From NCBI GenBank assembly GCA_016165875.1, contig JABBOT010000002.1, positions 36,297,868 through 36,361,867 of the forward strand: 64,000 bases of DNA, given 5' to 3'. The stretch's first letter is position 1, and every line of letters begins with the position of its first letter. This DNA comes from Acanthopleura granulata (lineage: Eukaryota > Mollusca > Polyplacophora > Chitonida > Chitonidae). The position numbers were made by a program, and so were the translations under genes. Positions 26,670 to 39,600 of this stretch are shown in pieces. The notes under the pieces were generated by a model that made no database searches, was not told where the DNA came from, and worked only from the letters and a program-made list of their open reading frames with translations.

Positions 26670-27175
26670 TCGTCTGTGTCGCATCAACCAAGTATAACAA
26701 GTATACCACACAAGCTGCACATCTGGCTGTTTACATGCACTGCCAGCATCAATGGGACTGATCCCATACATAGAGCATATAGAGACCTCTTTTGGTACGT
26801 GAGACTTATAAGAACTTGGCTGGTTAGCACGGAAAACAAGATATATGTATTTGTTACTCACCACAAACTATATACATGTAGCTCTGCATACATGTGCAGC
26901 AGGTAAACAAACACACGCTTACGCTATGTTCAGGTCTGCTGCTTACGCGTTACTGTTATGGCTCAGTAACTAGAGTAGAAATTACACAAACATAGTATGC
27001 TTCATTCACTATATAGTTACCATACTTGGTCCGTAGTCGTCTAAGCTAAAATTCAGGACGGACCTAAGTGGAGTTCACCGTTTGCTGGGCCGGGAAAGAA
27101 CTGCCAGGATCGGATGATGAGTTGGAACGATACAGACAGCTTTAAGTGCCCAGCTTGGTGTTGTGTATTTATAAG
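26670..27175. repeat. Diverged member of the 6811-7530 repeat family
   Basis: Ordered short matches to 6880-7530, including tctggctgtttac, gatcccatacat, tactcaccacaa and the later gtttgctgggcc stretch. It lies in the spacer of the large inverted repeat. Confidence 0.6.
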
Positions 27176-27337
27176 TATGACGCTGCAGCCACGATCGACG
27201 ATGTGACGTGTCCATACAGATCGGCACTGATGGAAAAAGCCAAATAGTTGTTTTAACTGCGCATGACCGGAATGCCTTTGCTGGGGTGAATAAAAATCAT
27301 TGTACGGTAGGCGGTCACACTGAGTTCAGCCCATTTA

Positions 27338-28255
27338 CAACATTACAACAGAGGTGTAAACGATACAGTGGAACACCAAACATCTTACTGTTGGCGAGTT
27401 TGACTGATCATGCATGAGCAAGACTCCTTGGTGAACAGGATTGTAGTTTCAGCAACAGATATCAGGCAAACATACTAGCCTATAACTTTCAACTGTATGT
27501 GCATTGTTTGCAGAAGTATTCAGTACTATATGGGTACAGTTAAGTAGGAGTATACATTTATTATAAGACTTCAGGATTATTATACATGAACCTGATACAT
27601 TGATTTGATAATATATTTATAACCACATGTATTAAATGATAGTAATAGAATGTCTCAAACATCAACACAAATGCAGAGTAAATTATTTTCATTCAGTACT
27701 CTTTCACCCACACATAGTTAAAAAGTGTGGAATAGATACACATATTTTGCGCTTACATGTATGATAAATTAGAATATTTGGATACTACTCTTTTGTGACA
27801 GATTTGTATACATTTACTTCTGGTACTTTTCAGACTATGTACTTTGAAGTGATCTGCTTTCGGCATATTTTCTGTATTTATCCCTTAGCCCAAATTGTAT
27901 GCGCCCCAAGTGAAGCATGACAAAAAGACATTAAGCCATATATGACGGCAGGATAGACAAGTTCTTATTAGCAAATCTGTGGCTCCTTCTCGTGTAAGTG
28001 ACATTTGGTTGACTGAACTCCAGCACCAAATATAATACTTGAGACAATACATTTGTCTTGCAAAGCTGAAATGGTTTGTTATTACTATTGTAGTAAGTAG
28101 AATATATATTAACTAAACTGTTGCATATTTGAACACAATCCTGTACAAGATTGAGATTATATATATCCATATTAATACAAGTCAGTATATTTCTTAAAAG
28201 AAACACGAAATTTAAATGCTTTTTAGTTTATATGTATAAATATTAAACTAATACT
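27338..28255 (-). repeat. Right arm of a large inverted repeat
   Basis: Inverted partner of 25178-26075. The spacer between the arms is about 1.26 kb. Next to the arm, 28297-28420 and 28573-28700 form a diverged direct repeat about 276 bases apart that begins near cattaagg. Confidence 0.88.
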
Positions 28256-28699
28256 GTATATGGTATATTTATGTATACATATTTATTTCACTGCTCATTA
28301 AGGTCAAATTCAAGAATGTTTGAACTTACACCATGGTGATCAGCTGTATGGGTCTAGAAAACCACAGTGCCCAGGGTAAACCACTGATGTTTTGTGTATC
28401 TAAGCAGTATCTTTCACATGAATTAAACTATGTATTCATATTAATTAATGTCAGTATTTTTTGTAAAATAAAGAGTGACATGAAAGTTATATGCTCTTAA
28501 ATTTATAAATATAAACAGTAACCCATATTATATAACCATGGCGATGTGCTGTTTATATTTTTATTTGCCTGTTCATTAAGGATCTAGAATTTTTTTATGA
28601 TGGTGATCAATTGTAACGGGGAAAACCAGACTGCCAAAGGTGAACAGTGGACCTTTGACCAGTTACGGACAAACTTTCCCACTTGTGGCATATATGTAT

Positions 28700-31259
28700 T
28701 TATGTGCACACATTTTAGTGCATACATGTACTACTCAAATTTACATGCATGTAAACATGTCAGCATTTGCAATTGTTTATTACTTTAAATGAAATGAGAG
28801 AATACTTTTATGAATGGTCAGGATGATCTTGTTTTATAAATATTCAGGTGTATTGTAACTCATGACATCTGTCACATTCCATACTGACCTTATGTAAGCC
28901 TTAAAGACTTTTGCAACAAATAATTCAGTAAGAGTCTGTACGAAATTCCAACCTAATCTTTTCATTCATATAAGTAAATAAAAGATTTCCTTTATTACAG
29001 TATATTTGTTGTTTTAGGTACCAGCAATACACTTACAGGGCTAGCTGTTGTCACTGTTGGTTACTTTGCAAGCCTGGTGTCAGTAGGTGTAATACACATA
29101 CATACTTATGAGTCTGAATCTAAGATAAACAGTTGAATGGATACGTCACCAAAATAATTTATGGGCTGTGCTTAATATTCATTTAACATGTTGCTGTTTA
29201 AGAAATTTGCTAGTGTATGGCTCGAGAATCATAGGCGAGAACAGACTTAATATTACCAGTGCTTACTTTCAGATATAATGCTAGTTTAAATATGCAGCCT
29301 ATAAGATGTTAAATATGTACATGTACCTTGGAATATGCTTGGGTTTGTATTTATCAGAGGAGATGTATATTAGGATGATATATAGAAAGTTTTCCGATTT
29401 TATGAAGCAGGATGCTTTACATGGAACAAGGTGTATAGTTTCAGCTCGCGCGTCACCACAGTGTTGATAGTGATAAACAATAGGCAATGCGAACATGACC
29501 TAATTCCGACGCGTGGTTTTTGGATACAAGCACATGATACTTTTCCCATTTTTGCTGATAAATTGACCTCTTATAAGATAAATCAAAGTGAGGATAAGTC
29601 GTGGTGACAACATTTAACCTTCACTACAGTCTGCGTTTCGTCAGTACACCAACATAGCAAAACTATCAGAATTTTTAAGCTCAACTGGTTCATCACGGTA
29701 CAAGTGGATCCAATCTTGTTACTATTTATAGTACGCACGGATTGATATATGACGTTTTGGGGCTGTGCCTTGCCTGATTAGTTGTTACTCCGCCAACAGA
29801 AAACTTTCTGTATCATAACGAGCATATTTGTATTGTGCGACTTTTGTGTTGAGAACTTTTTGTTACGTCTCCTTTGGCCAGAGTTGCAGGGATTCATTGA
29901 AGTAACATGTAGACCCGCTCTCAGCGCGACGAAAGCTCATGTCAGCGAACAGCGTAAGGCCCACATTGAAACACACGGGGAAAAAATAGAACAGAGATCC
30001 ATAACTGGGCTGTCGCCGAAGTCTGTAAACGTTAAAAGAATGGCACGAATGACCATGTGCTTTTGTTTATCTACCGTATGACGCATTCTGCTCATGTGCA
30101 GTTATGCGCAACTCGAAACCACGCTATCTGGCTTACACTGGCACGGAATCCTCTTTACCGGAGAAGATTTGACCTTGACAAACTACTAAGTCGGTCTCTG
30201 CACAGCTGACTTCCCGGTACCATCGCCAGCACGGCCTTCACCGAAGGCGAAAGGGCTACAATCAGTTATTGTCAGAATGCAAAAAATTCCTTTTCCTCCT
30301 ATGTTAGCTGGGTGATACATCTGCGCTGAAAAAAGCATATGCATACCGGTTACATTTGCATTCCCAACTATAAACAAAATACTATATTAAGAACCGCCCC
30401 GCCCGGTTTTCACTGTGGCGATTTCGTACAAATGCAGTCAGTGTTCTTCTCTATCAAAAGAGCGTAAAATGTGATTGGTTGTGAACCGTGTGGTCCGTTG
30501 GTTAATGAAAACCCACGAAGTGACTGGACTCCATGTATTTTAACAACACACTTACATTTCCACCATCACTGATTTTAATGTGAAACAATGGTTTTGCAAG
30601 TATGGAGTGAGCAGTGGTTGAAATTACACAATAAAAACGTCATTTGGTATCTCGTAAAGCGTTTTACGAGGGTTTATCCTCCGTGTACCTGGATGACAGC
30701 CTGGACTCTTCTCATGCCGCTTGTCAGCCTCCTGATACTCTGGATGAGAAGTCGCTGCCATTCCTCCATCTTCATTTTATCAAATCAAACACTTACCCCA
30801 TAGCTACGTTTTCTGGTTTGGTCCAGCAGGCAGAAATAATCCATCCACCCATCCATCCATGCATTTACATCATTTGCTGATGCATATTAATGTAAATGTA
30901 TTACCCAATGAAATAGCAGTTCCACTGATTAACAGCAGAGACGACACTACATGTGTCCTCGCACACGGCCGATGGCAGATAAGACCAAAAACAAAAGAAC
31001 TTTACACGCCTGCAAGGATGGAGATGAAACTAACCAAGGATCTCAGCTGTGATCTTTTAATATGGGGTTAGGCATAGATCACAGCCGAGGAGCTATGCAG
31101 GTTAATATAGCGGTGTGTAAAAATAGCTTAGCGCTGCAAAAATTCGTGCAAAGTGAGCAAAGGCATACATGAACCAAGTAAAACTGAGATAAACCATTTT
31201 TACCTAAGTAAAACTGAGATAAACTATTTTCACCCGAGGCTTTGGTTCATTTACCTGCT
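28700..31259. other. Intergenic stretch without recognisable genes
   Basis: AT-rich up to about 29600, then more mixed. A short run of atcc units is at 30840-30862, and a 31-base direct repeat containing gtaaaactgagataaac is at about 31178-31230. No coding region is supported. Confidence 0.45.
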
Positions 31260-32295
31260 TCCTGTGGTTCTAACTCTCTTAACTTGTCACCAACATTTTC
31301 TCTAAACGAGAGAGGCACGCGATACATACGCTGGGCCACAGGTTTTGACAGATTCAGCGGTATGAAGTTTCAGTTTATATTCTTTCAGTTTTCCCACACC
31401 TGAAAAGCTCTGATACACATCCACGTTTGTGTCAACGCATTTAACCAACTGTAGCACACAAAGCTTTTCAGCTGTGCATTTGCCCAAAAGGAACGGTCCT
31501 TTACCTGCTATGACATATACATATATCACTTCTGTGCTATCACCATTTAAAAGTGCTACGTCTGTTGTGAATCTACCTAACAGTTCCAGTGTTTTTATGA
31601 ACCATACCGATACAACTTCTTATCAGTCTCTTCTAACTTACATTTTATTTTCTTCAGTTTCAGTTGTTCCCAGTTTCCAGCTTTATCTTTAAAGTTCACT
31701 GATGATCAACTATCAATGATCATTTGTACACACTTTCCACCTACCAGGATTTCAACCTTTTCTGAGTTACCAGCATTTAAACTAAATGTGTGCTGATTAG
31801 CTGAATCAACACAGTTCACCTCTTTTACCGACTCTTTCACGTTTAGGTTTCTGTTTCGTTTTACAGCGTACGTAAAAATGTCCTTTAAAACCAATTTATT
31901 ACTGTACAGTGAATTTTGTCTTTCGCTGGACACTTCGGATGCTTACTGAAATGACCAACCAGTCCACAACGAAAACATTCCTCTTTAGACCCAGGGTTTT
32001 TGCCAATTGTCAATAGATCAAGTGTCAGTTCACTGTCTCTCTCCAACAGTTTCATACGAAGTTTATTTGATTTGCACCTTTCAATCACGTGATCACGAAT
32101 TTCCTCTTCAGGGTTTCTAAAATTACACAAGACAGCTTGCTGTCTGAACTTCGTGATAAACAGTTCTATGAAATTAGTTTTCTCTTGTTCCATTCGCCGA
32201 AAACAGCACCTTTCATACTGCACATTACCTTTACTTTTGAAATGTTTTTCAAGAGTTAATCCCACGGATTGTACTTCATTTTCCTCTTTTTCCAC
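31260..32295 (-). mobile_element. Decayed Ty3/gypsy-type retrotransposon fragment (gag, protease, start of RT)
   Basis: On the minus strand 31885-32295 encodes a gag-like segment with a Cys-rich zinc-knuckle motif (CFRCG...H...KCP). The next frame (31706-31933) reaches the start of a retropepsin active site, ending Met-Ile-Ile-Asp-Ser. A third piece (31302-31529) resembles the end of protease (Leu-Leu-Gly-Lys) and the linker into reverse transcriptase, and 31260-31325 contains YRVPLSFRENVGDKLRELE, typical of the N-terminal RT region. The order fits the Ty3/gypsy (Metaviridae) group. Stops and frame changes break it, and most of RT, RNase H and integrase are missing. No LTR pair was identified. 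Confidence 0.78.
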
Positions 32296-33654
32296 CTTTT
32301 CACTCAGTTCTTGTTTGACATTTTCTCTCTGAATCTTACCTATTTTTCTAATCTATTTCGTGACCTTTACACATTTTTGGAAATTCCAACAAGAATAGTA
32401 TTATATTTTCACCTATGTTTACACCTATGTTTACACCTCGGTTTATACCAGTTTTTGTACCAAGAATCATCCTATGTTTAACTGTCTTTATACTACGTTT
32501 GTACAAAGAATTGTATTTCACCTGTAAAGCTCTTTACGTAGCTTTACATAAATGTATTATACGCTGCTGTTACTTTGTATCCCTCTCTTCAGACCTGTAA
32601 GTGGCCTGTTGGGTCTGTAAACTAGAAAGTGCGCCTACCCCTCCATTATTGTTAGACTCATGTAATGTTGCGTGTATCCGTGTATCAGATACTTAACTGA
32701 ATATTACAATCGTGTAGCGTTGTGGGCGAAACAGTGGGTCTAGATTAACTCTCAATACAACAACCCGCACTAAGTAAGCCTATATATATTAAGACAAGAG
32801 TCGTGCAAAGAGAAGCAGTCAAGACACAAGGAATGTTCTAGGCCAATAATTGTTTTATTATTATCCAAATCTTGTATAAGACTATAAGTTATATCCCGGC
32901 CACAAACATTCTGGGCAATCCGTCCGTATTAACTCAAGGAGAAAAATACTCATTATGAAAGTTAAGAAAATTTAGACTGAAGGCGCTTGATGCAATATCC
33001 TTAACAGAGTCTAGTTTTTCAGAAATCGCCATACAACACACAGGTTCAAGCGATTCCTTTAAGGCGAGATATATATATACATGCTATGTTCAGGTATATT
33101 ATCCGTCAAAACAATTTAAAATGTCGAAATTACTATATCTCTCTTGTCGTGATGTCCTCTGTATACAAACAAATGTTCCTGGGTTCGATCTCTAGCCAGA
33201 TTGTATTAATTTTATGACTGTTATACCGACAATCTTGCTAATTCCACATTAAGCGCTCAAAAACAGTAAAAACAACTTCTGGTCGACCCAGTGTCAAATT
33301 ATATGCGGCTTCTCTATGTATCATGCCCCGTGTCAAAGGCTTTCTAGTGGGAGAAAAAAATAAGCACGTCACCACTTGCTACACCGCTAAACACATCAGC
33401 AAGCAAATAAACAAAGCTGAGCAATGTGATCACTGTATCGGTTTACCCGGAAATTCATAATCTAAATGATTACAAATAGTCGTTACGTATTATTGATCAG
33501 ACAATAATACGTGTTTCATTCACACATGTATAAAGGAAACGCTCTAGAGTCCTTGCTGTCACCGTTTACATGAATTGTGTTAAAGACCATGGAAATCGTC
33601 AGGATCTCCTTTTCACCGCAATGAACGAACAATACAACCACCCGGTTTCACTCG
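32296..33654. other. Spacer between the retroelement remnant and the 3' end of P450 C
   Basis: Contains a short run of tttacacctatg units at 32409-32450. The stretch 32590-32800 could include remnants of an LTR of the neighbouring element, but I found no partner copy. Nothing else is supported. Confidence 0.4.
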
Positions 33655-36600
33655 CTAACCTCTTGGTTCTACACAGATTTTGTACCGTTTCGGGGTGAAG
33701 GAGGCCAAAGCTCCGGTGGGATTCAAATCCAGGGTCTCCCCTGCTGGTGCCTTAAAACGAAACCTTTGCATCAAGGCAGCAAATGCTAAAAACAATTCCG
33801 GTTTTGCTATCGGCTCTCCCAAACACATTCGACGACCCACGGAAAAGGGAATGAAGCATTCGGGTCTGGTTGCGAGACTGCCATCTTGATTTAGAAACCG
33901 TTCTGGTCGGAATTCTTTTGGTTCATTCCAGTAAGCTGGATCGTTCAGAAGTAAGTGAAAGTTGATCAGGACAAGGGTGCCCCGCGGGACGTCGTATCCA
34001 CCTGCAGACAGGAGATAATTAGTTGTTAAAGTGAAAGAAAGCAAAACAAAATAAACGAGAGTGGGAAAACTACTTACTCTTGTGAGATATCTGACTTCTG
34101 TTAGTATTATTCTACCTACCAATCGTGCTGTCCACCATGGCAGCATGAGGGATACCGATAGGGGTCACCACGCCCAGCCTCATGCACTCGTTCATTGCGG
34201 CTTGAGTATAACTCAGCTTTGGCTTGTCTACCAGAGAAGGGGGGCGATCACGGCCTGAAATTTACAGTTAAAGGATACATGCACAGGAACTGTAAAACGA
34301 AGATTATGCTTGTTAGGGAAGCGGGGACATTTTTGGTAGTCTTTTTTTCATTTTTCAGAAATATATTTTATCTCTTAATAACCCCTCAATTTTACGCACA
34401 TTTTCTGCATGTCAGTGGTCGTAAATAGCTCGACATGATGTTATCAATGCACTTACTGGGAATGTGAGGTCAGCTTAACCCCCAACATTGAGCCTTGACC
34501 CCAACCCCGAACTGTTAACTGGATATTTAGGCCGTTATTGTGCCTTAACAAATAGGCCCAGAGATCTCATACTTAGTACACGAACACAACGGTTAACAAT
34601 TCAGTGTGACGTAACCTGACCTCCGACGCCAAACTTTGACTCATTTTGTAGGGCTTGTCAAGCTCTGTTCGTGTACCAATTATGAGATCTCTACGTCTAT
34701 TTGTTAAGGTGTAATCTCTAGTTATATTTGATCGGAAAATGACCCCTAGTGAAGTGTGAACTGCTAACTGTGGACTGTAAGCCAATTTCACACACGCAAT
34801 ATATGCGTGTTAAAACTTACCTAGAACTCTGATGATTTCGTCGTGAACTTTGTCCTGTATATCTGGATTGCATGCCATGAGGAGCACTACCCAGTACAGC
34901 GTAAAACGGGTCGAGTCTACCCCAGCTGAAACACACCATATTTCACCATTTTTTTTAAAACTGCGTTGGTAGAAGAATAGAATTCATAACAACCTTGCCA
35001 CTTTTGTGTCTTTTGCGTGGCAACCCAATTATCATTCTGTACGGAATGCATCCACACGCTACGCGCTTCCCTTAAGTGTAAACAAAATAGAAGAGAACAT
35101 ACGGAAACTACAAGCTTAAAGAATCTCTGTATAGCTCAATAGAAAATTAAGCAAACAGCAGGTGACGCAAATGATTTCTGGAAATGGTTTTCTACATACT
35201 TAACGAACAGATGCAATAAACTGAAATTTGAGCTGGATGACATGCCTTGATTATCACAGGTGCCAACCTGTGTAAATGTCGTTAAGCATCTGTACAAAAT
35301 GTTGCCGCGTTAATGAGGATAACTCGGGATCAGTTCCCTCCTCGCGAGCCTCCATCTCCGCCGCTATCAAACAGTCCGTATAGTCGCGGATTATACCTAT
35401 AACAGAAAAGAAGCATATATAGATGTTCAAACAGAAACGCCTTCTAGAAAAAAAATTTACTACATTCAAACAACGCTCCGTGTTGGAACGATGTAAGCCA
35501 AAATGAAACTATACAGAAATCGATTTATGGAGTTTTAGAAACATAACCTCTGGAAAAATCCCTGATGGAAATATGCGGAAACTATATAGTCACCTGAATC
35601 AAAAGTTCTTCGATGGTTTTCATACTTCTGCTGGAGGAAATTCAAATGATTCTTGAATGTGTTTATCACCCGTGTGCTCCTGGGCAGCTTGAGGTGACGG
35701 AGGAAGGGTAAAAAGTCCTCAGGTAGACCATTGGCCGCTGAGTCGAACAACGTCTCAGTCAATTTCTCAAGTTGTTCCAGTTCTGGGTCGCCCAAGTCAT
35801 AGCTGGAATACATAAATACCAAGCTTTACACGTTGTTAGTGACTATTTTGCACTTACAATAAGTTATAAGACAAAGGTCAGAATTATGGTGACGGAAATC
35901 GGCCAGCACACTTATAAAAGAGGGTTCAGTTAGGGTGCTGGAAAGAACCTTATTGTTCCATTCTGAGCCCTAGGATGATATCCCTTGTAAACTTGCTTTC
36001 TCCTCAGTGCGAAAGTTCAGTGATCGAGGATGGGATTCTACTGTCGAAATCTCGCCCTTCAAGCAAGTCAGATAAATTCAGGATTGTGGACATAAACGAA
36101 GGAAAATAAATTTTTCAAACCCTTAAACTCAAAAACAAGTATGAAGATGATTTCATATGCGATGAATAGTAATAGTAAAAAGATAACGCCAGCGAATTCC
36201 ACTTACACCTCGCAACATACTGGTGCAACTTGGAACCTTTCATGTAGAGGGTGCTGAGCTGATCCCTGCTGACAAAATTCTATATGGAACTTCACAGGCT
36301 GCCTTCACAGAGGCAAGACAAGGAACCCGTAAAGGTTCAATGGCTGCACCTTCTTGTATGGGGCCTGGAACCATATATCCACTTGCCAAACACAAACCTT
36401 CAAAGATGTTTTCTATTAGTCTTCTATTAGAGTTGGCTTTCAGCTCGAGCTACTGCACTAGGCCACTGTGTCAATGTCTTTCATCGCAGAAGAAGGATAC
36501 GATAAGCCCCCAACCCGAGTACTGCCATTATCATGGGGGTTATACGCCGTACCTGACTGATATCGGATAATTATTAACATTTCAGCCTAAACTGTACGAG

Positions 36601-39600
36601 TGTTTATGAATGACATTTGGTAGCAAGTAGATTGGAACATCTGAAGAACATTTACCATGATCCGAAACAGAACCCACTGATAAGGTTGATGACAAGAAGG
36701 GACAAGTGATTCCTTGGATCAAACGCGCCTTTTTCTGATGCCATTAAGGCCAGAGGTCTCTCCAGTGATTTGTGGAGCTTCTCTTCTAGTTTTGGACCAG
36801 ACAGATAATTCCTGTCAAAAAAAGGTCATCTAAAACGCTTAGAAAACAGAAAAAACAGGGCATAAATAAGGCATTGACCAGTTTGGCTTCTCGTGTTCAC
36901 CCTGCATGGTAGATAGGCTACATAAGACTATATTAACGGGTTAATAGTCTCCTAGTTTTCTTTGACTGACGATTGAGTAGCTCACATCTTGAAGTCCTAG
37001 ACTCCCAACACCTTTTGTCATCTATATGTATTCCACTCACCATATACGCATATAATATCACTGGCGCACTCTTCCCACAGATCGCATTGTTATACAGCAT
37101 ATACTGAGCACTGTTAAGCCACACACCTAAAAAGGCATCTGAGAAAATGCTTTACACGACATTCAACATCTATATGTTTTGCATGTTCTTGACTATGGCG
37201 TAAAACACCAATCACATGAATAAACTTGTTTTGTTTATTTAGCACAACTTACCCATAAGCGTTGCCTCTTGCGACTTCTCAGCCTCTGAATGCCACTTAC
37301 AGAAGTCATGCATTATACGAATAGACATTGTGTATATTACTCCCAAGACACGTGTAAAGTCGCCTGAAGCACATGGTCAAAGCGTAGCTTGCTTTCCTGC
37401 CAGATTCTTGGGTCATTAAGCAAGCTGCCTCAATTGGTAGGCTTAATATTTTTCAAGGCCTTATCAACTCCAAGGTTTGGAATACAGAGTACAGTGGGAT
37501 TACACAGCGATTTGTCTTGAACGGAATTTAAGCCCAGTTTGGTCATTTCATAAGGCTTTCCCCCCTAATATACTTTATGTACATGCATATGTTTGTTCAT
37601 AGATCGCTTATACCTGATCGCCGACGTAGCTATCTTCCTTTGCAGACGCCAGGTAGGTCCGTAATCCGACAAGGCGATGTCTTTCCTGCCGTCTGTGATG
37701 AGGTTTACTGGTGGCGTGATTGGAATTTATCAGTCAGGGTGATAGCAAGAAAATATGTCATGATAATCACAACAGTCAATCAGGAAGACAACTGAAACGC
37801 AAGACTCAGGCTGCAGTTCACCATGACCTCACCATGAAATATCCAAACTTCGGCACTTTTGCGGTATACGTATTTCACCACCAATCTTTCAGATTTCAGC
37901 ATCTTAATTTTGCATTTCATTCACGAAACTTTACAAAAATATACATTTGAGTAACTTCACCATTTGTTTATCTATCTGGCTGGTGTTTTACGCCGTAAAA
38001 CATTTCACTTTTTTCAGTTTTTCAGGATCATTTCACTTCGGCCTTTACGAAACCCACGCCCGGCCATCCGCACGTTGCTGGCGGACCTTCCCGCGTGCGA
38101 CCGGAGGGGAAGCCGCCATCAGCTGTGCCCGACTACTTTGACCATATCAAAATTCATTTTACACAGTGTGCATATGGAGGTAAGTTTATATTCGTTTGAA
38201 GTTTTACCTCGCTTTCTTCAACGAAAGTGTCTCCTTGTAGCAAGTCTGACCCACTGCCGACATAGTTATAGCGCTGTCTCACTATATACAGGGAAGTCAA
38301 GCCAAAGACGCCAGACACCACATTATACCCACACCAAACCGACCAGTACTTGACCATCTGCCCTTACGCTCAGCGTCTGACCTCGAGGTACCAAGTCTTC
38401 CCATCTCAAGCCGTCATTTCCCAGAGTAACTCACGTGTGTAAGTGTTGGGCCTGCCAGCGAAGTCCACGGCTTTGTCCAACAGGATTTCCCGTGCCAAGT
38501 CGATACTACTCAGAATTACCACTTTCTGGTTACCTGGGTGCAGGTATATATATACATGTGATAATTGCCTGCCATACTAAACTGTGGCGATCGTAAAGTT
38601 TACGTCTTTCATCATTACAGAAGGCGTCGCTCTAAATATAAGGGCTGCATACAAGGTCTAAAATAGAACGAATGTAACTCCGAATATTGAAGTCATTATA
38701 CCATCAACCTATATATCGGTTACTTAGTTTGTGATATCATCAAGAAATATGTACAATAAAGAAATATGCAGGCTTATATACATGTAGCTGGGTAGTGGGT
38801 AAGGAGTTGCAAGTATTCAAGACAATAAAAGCATGGTTAGCTAACACATGATGATGGCACAAGCTAAGTATCCGAAATATAGACTGACCGTATAATGACT
38901 TCAGTACTAATACTCGGGGTTACCTTCGTTCTATTTCATGATAAACTTACTTGTGGAACCACTGAATAAGGCGTAAAGTCGATCGTATTTTTAAAACCTT
39001 CCAATCATAGACTTATGACAGGAAAATATACATAAACTGATGTCACGTACAAATGGCTTTAAGTGCATGGACAAAAGATTCATTTTGAGAATAAATGCAT
39101 GGCATCGTGAGACAGTCTTTATTCCAGGGCAACATTAAATTGTGACTGTTCTCTGGATGTGCACGAACATGTCCAAACATACTCACCAAGCTTCAGCCTA
39201 AATATCGGTCCGTATGTCCTCGATAAGTCAGCCAGAAGTTCTACTGCTAGCTTCTTGGTTCTGAAAAACACTGACCGCGAAAAACACTCCAGTAATAGGA
39301 TACGACTGAAACTTTCAAGTGGCCGCAACCAACGCTAAACTATGCACCAAATACCCAATTTTCCAGTTTACTCTGACTAAACAATTTGTTCCAACTAGCA
39401 AATTCACATTCAAATATCTGGCATGCACAATAAAATAAATATTTTTATTCACACCACTGGTTCATCTCGATGTTTACCAGCTATACAGTTTACCACTATG
39501 ACGGCCCACCCGTGCTAAGCATGATATATGGAAATTACCAGGTAACTTCGAAAAACTAAAATAAAGCGATAATGTCTAAGAAATAAAGGAACATGTAAAC

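Noticed and set aside
29782..30081. 99-codon plus-strand frame
   Set aside because: No motif, no splice context and no matching neighbour; length is within chance expectation for this amount of sequence.
30588..30880. Two overlapping plus-strand frames considered as an exon
   Set aside because: Neither frame shows a known motif and no convincing splice sites bound them; the evidence is too thin to call a gene.
36223..36570. 115-codon plus-strand frame
   Set aside because: It lies in an intron of P450 C on the opposite strand, has no recognisable motif and overlaps nothing conserved.
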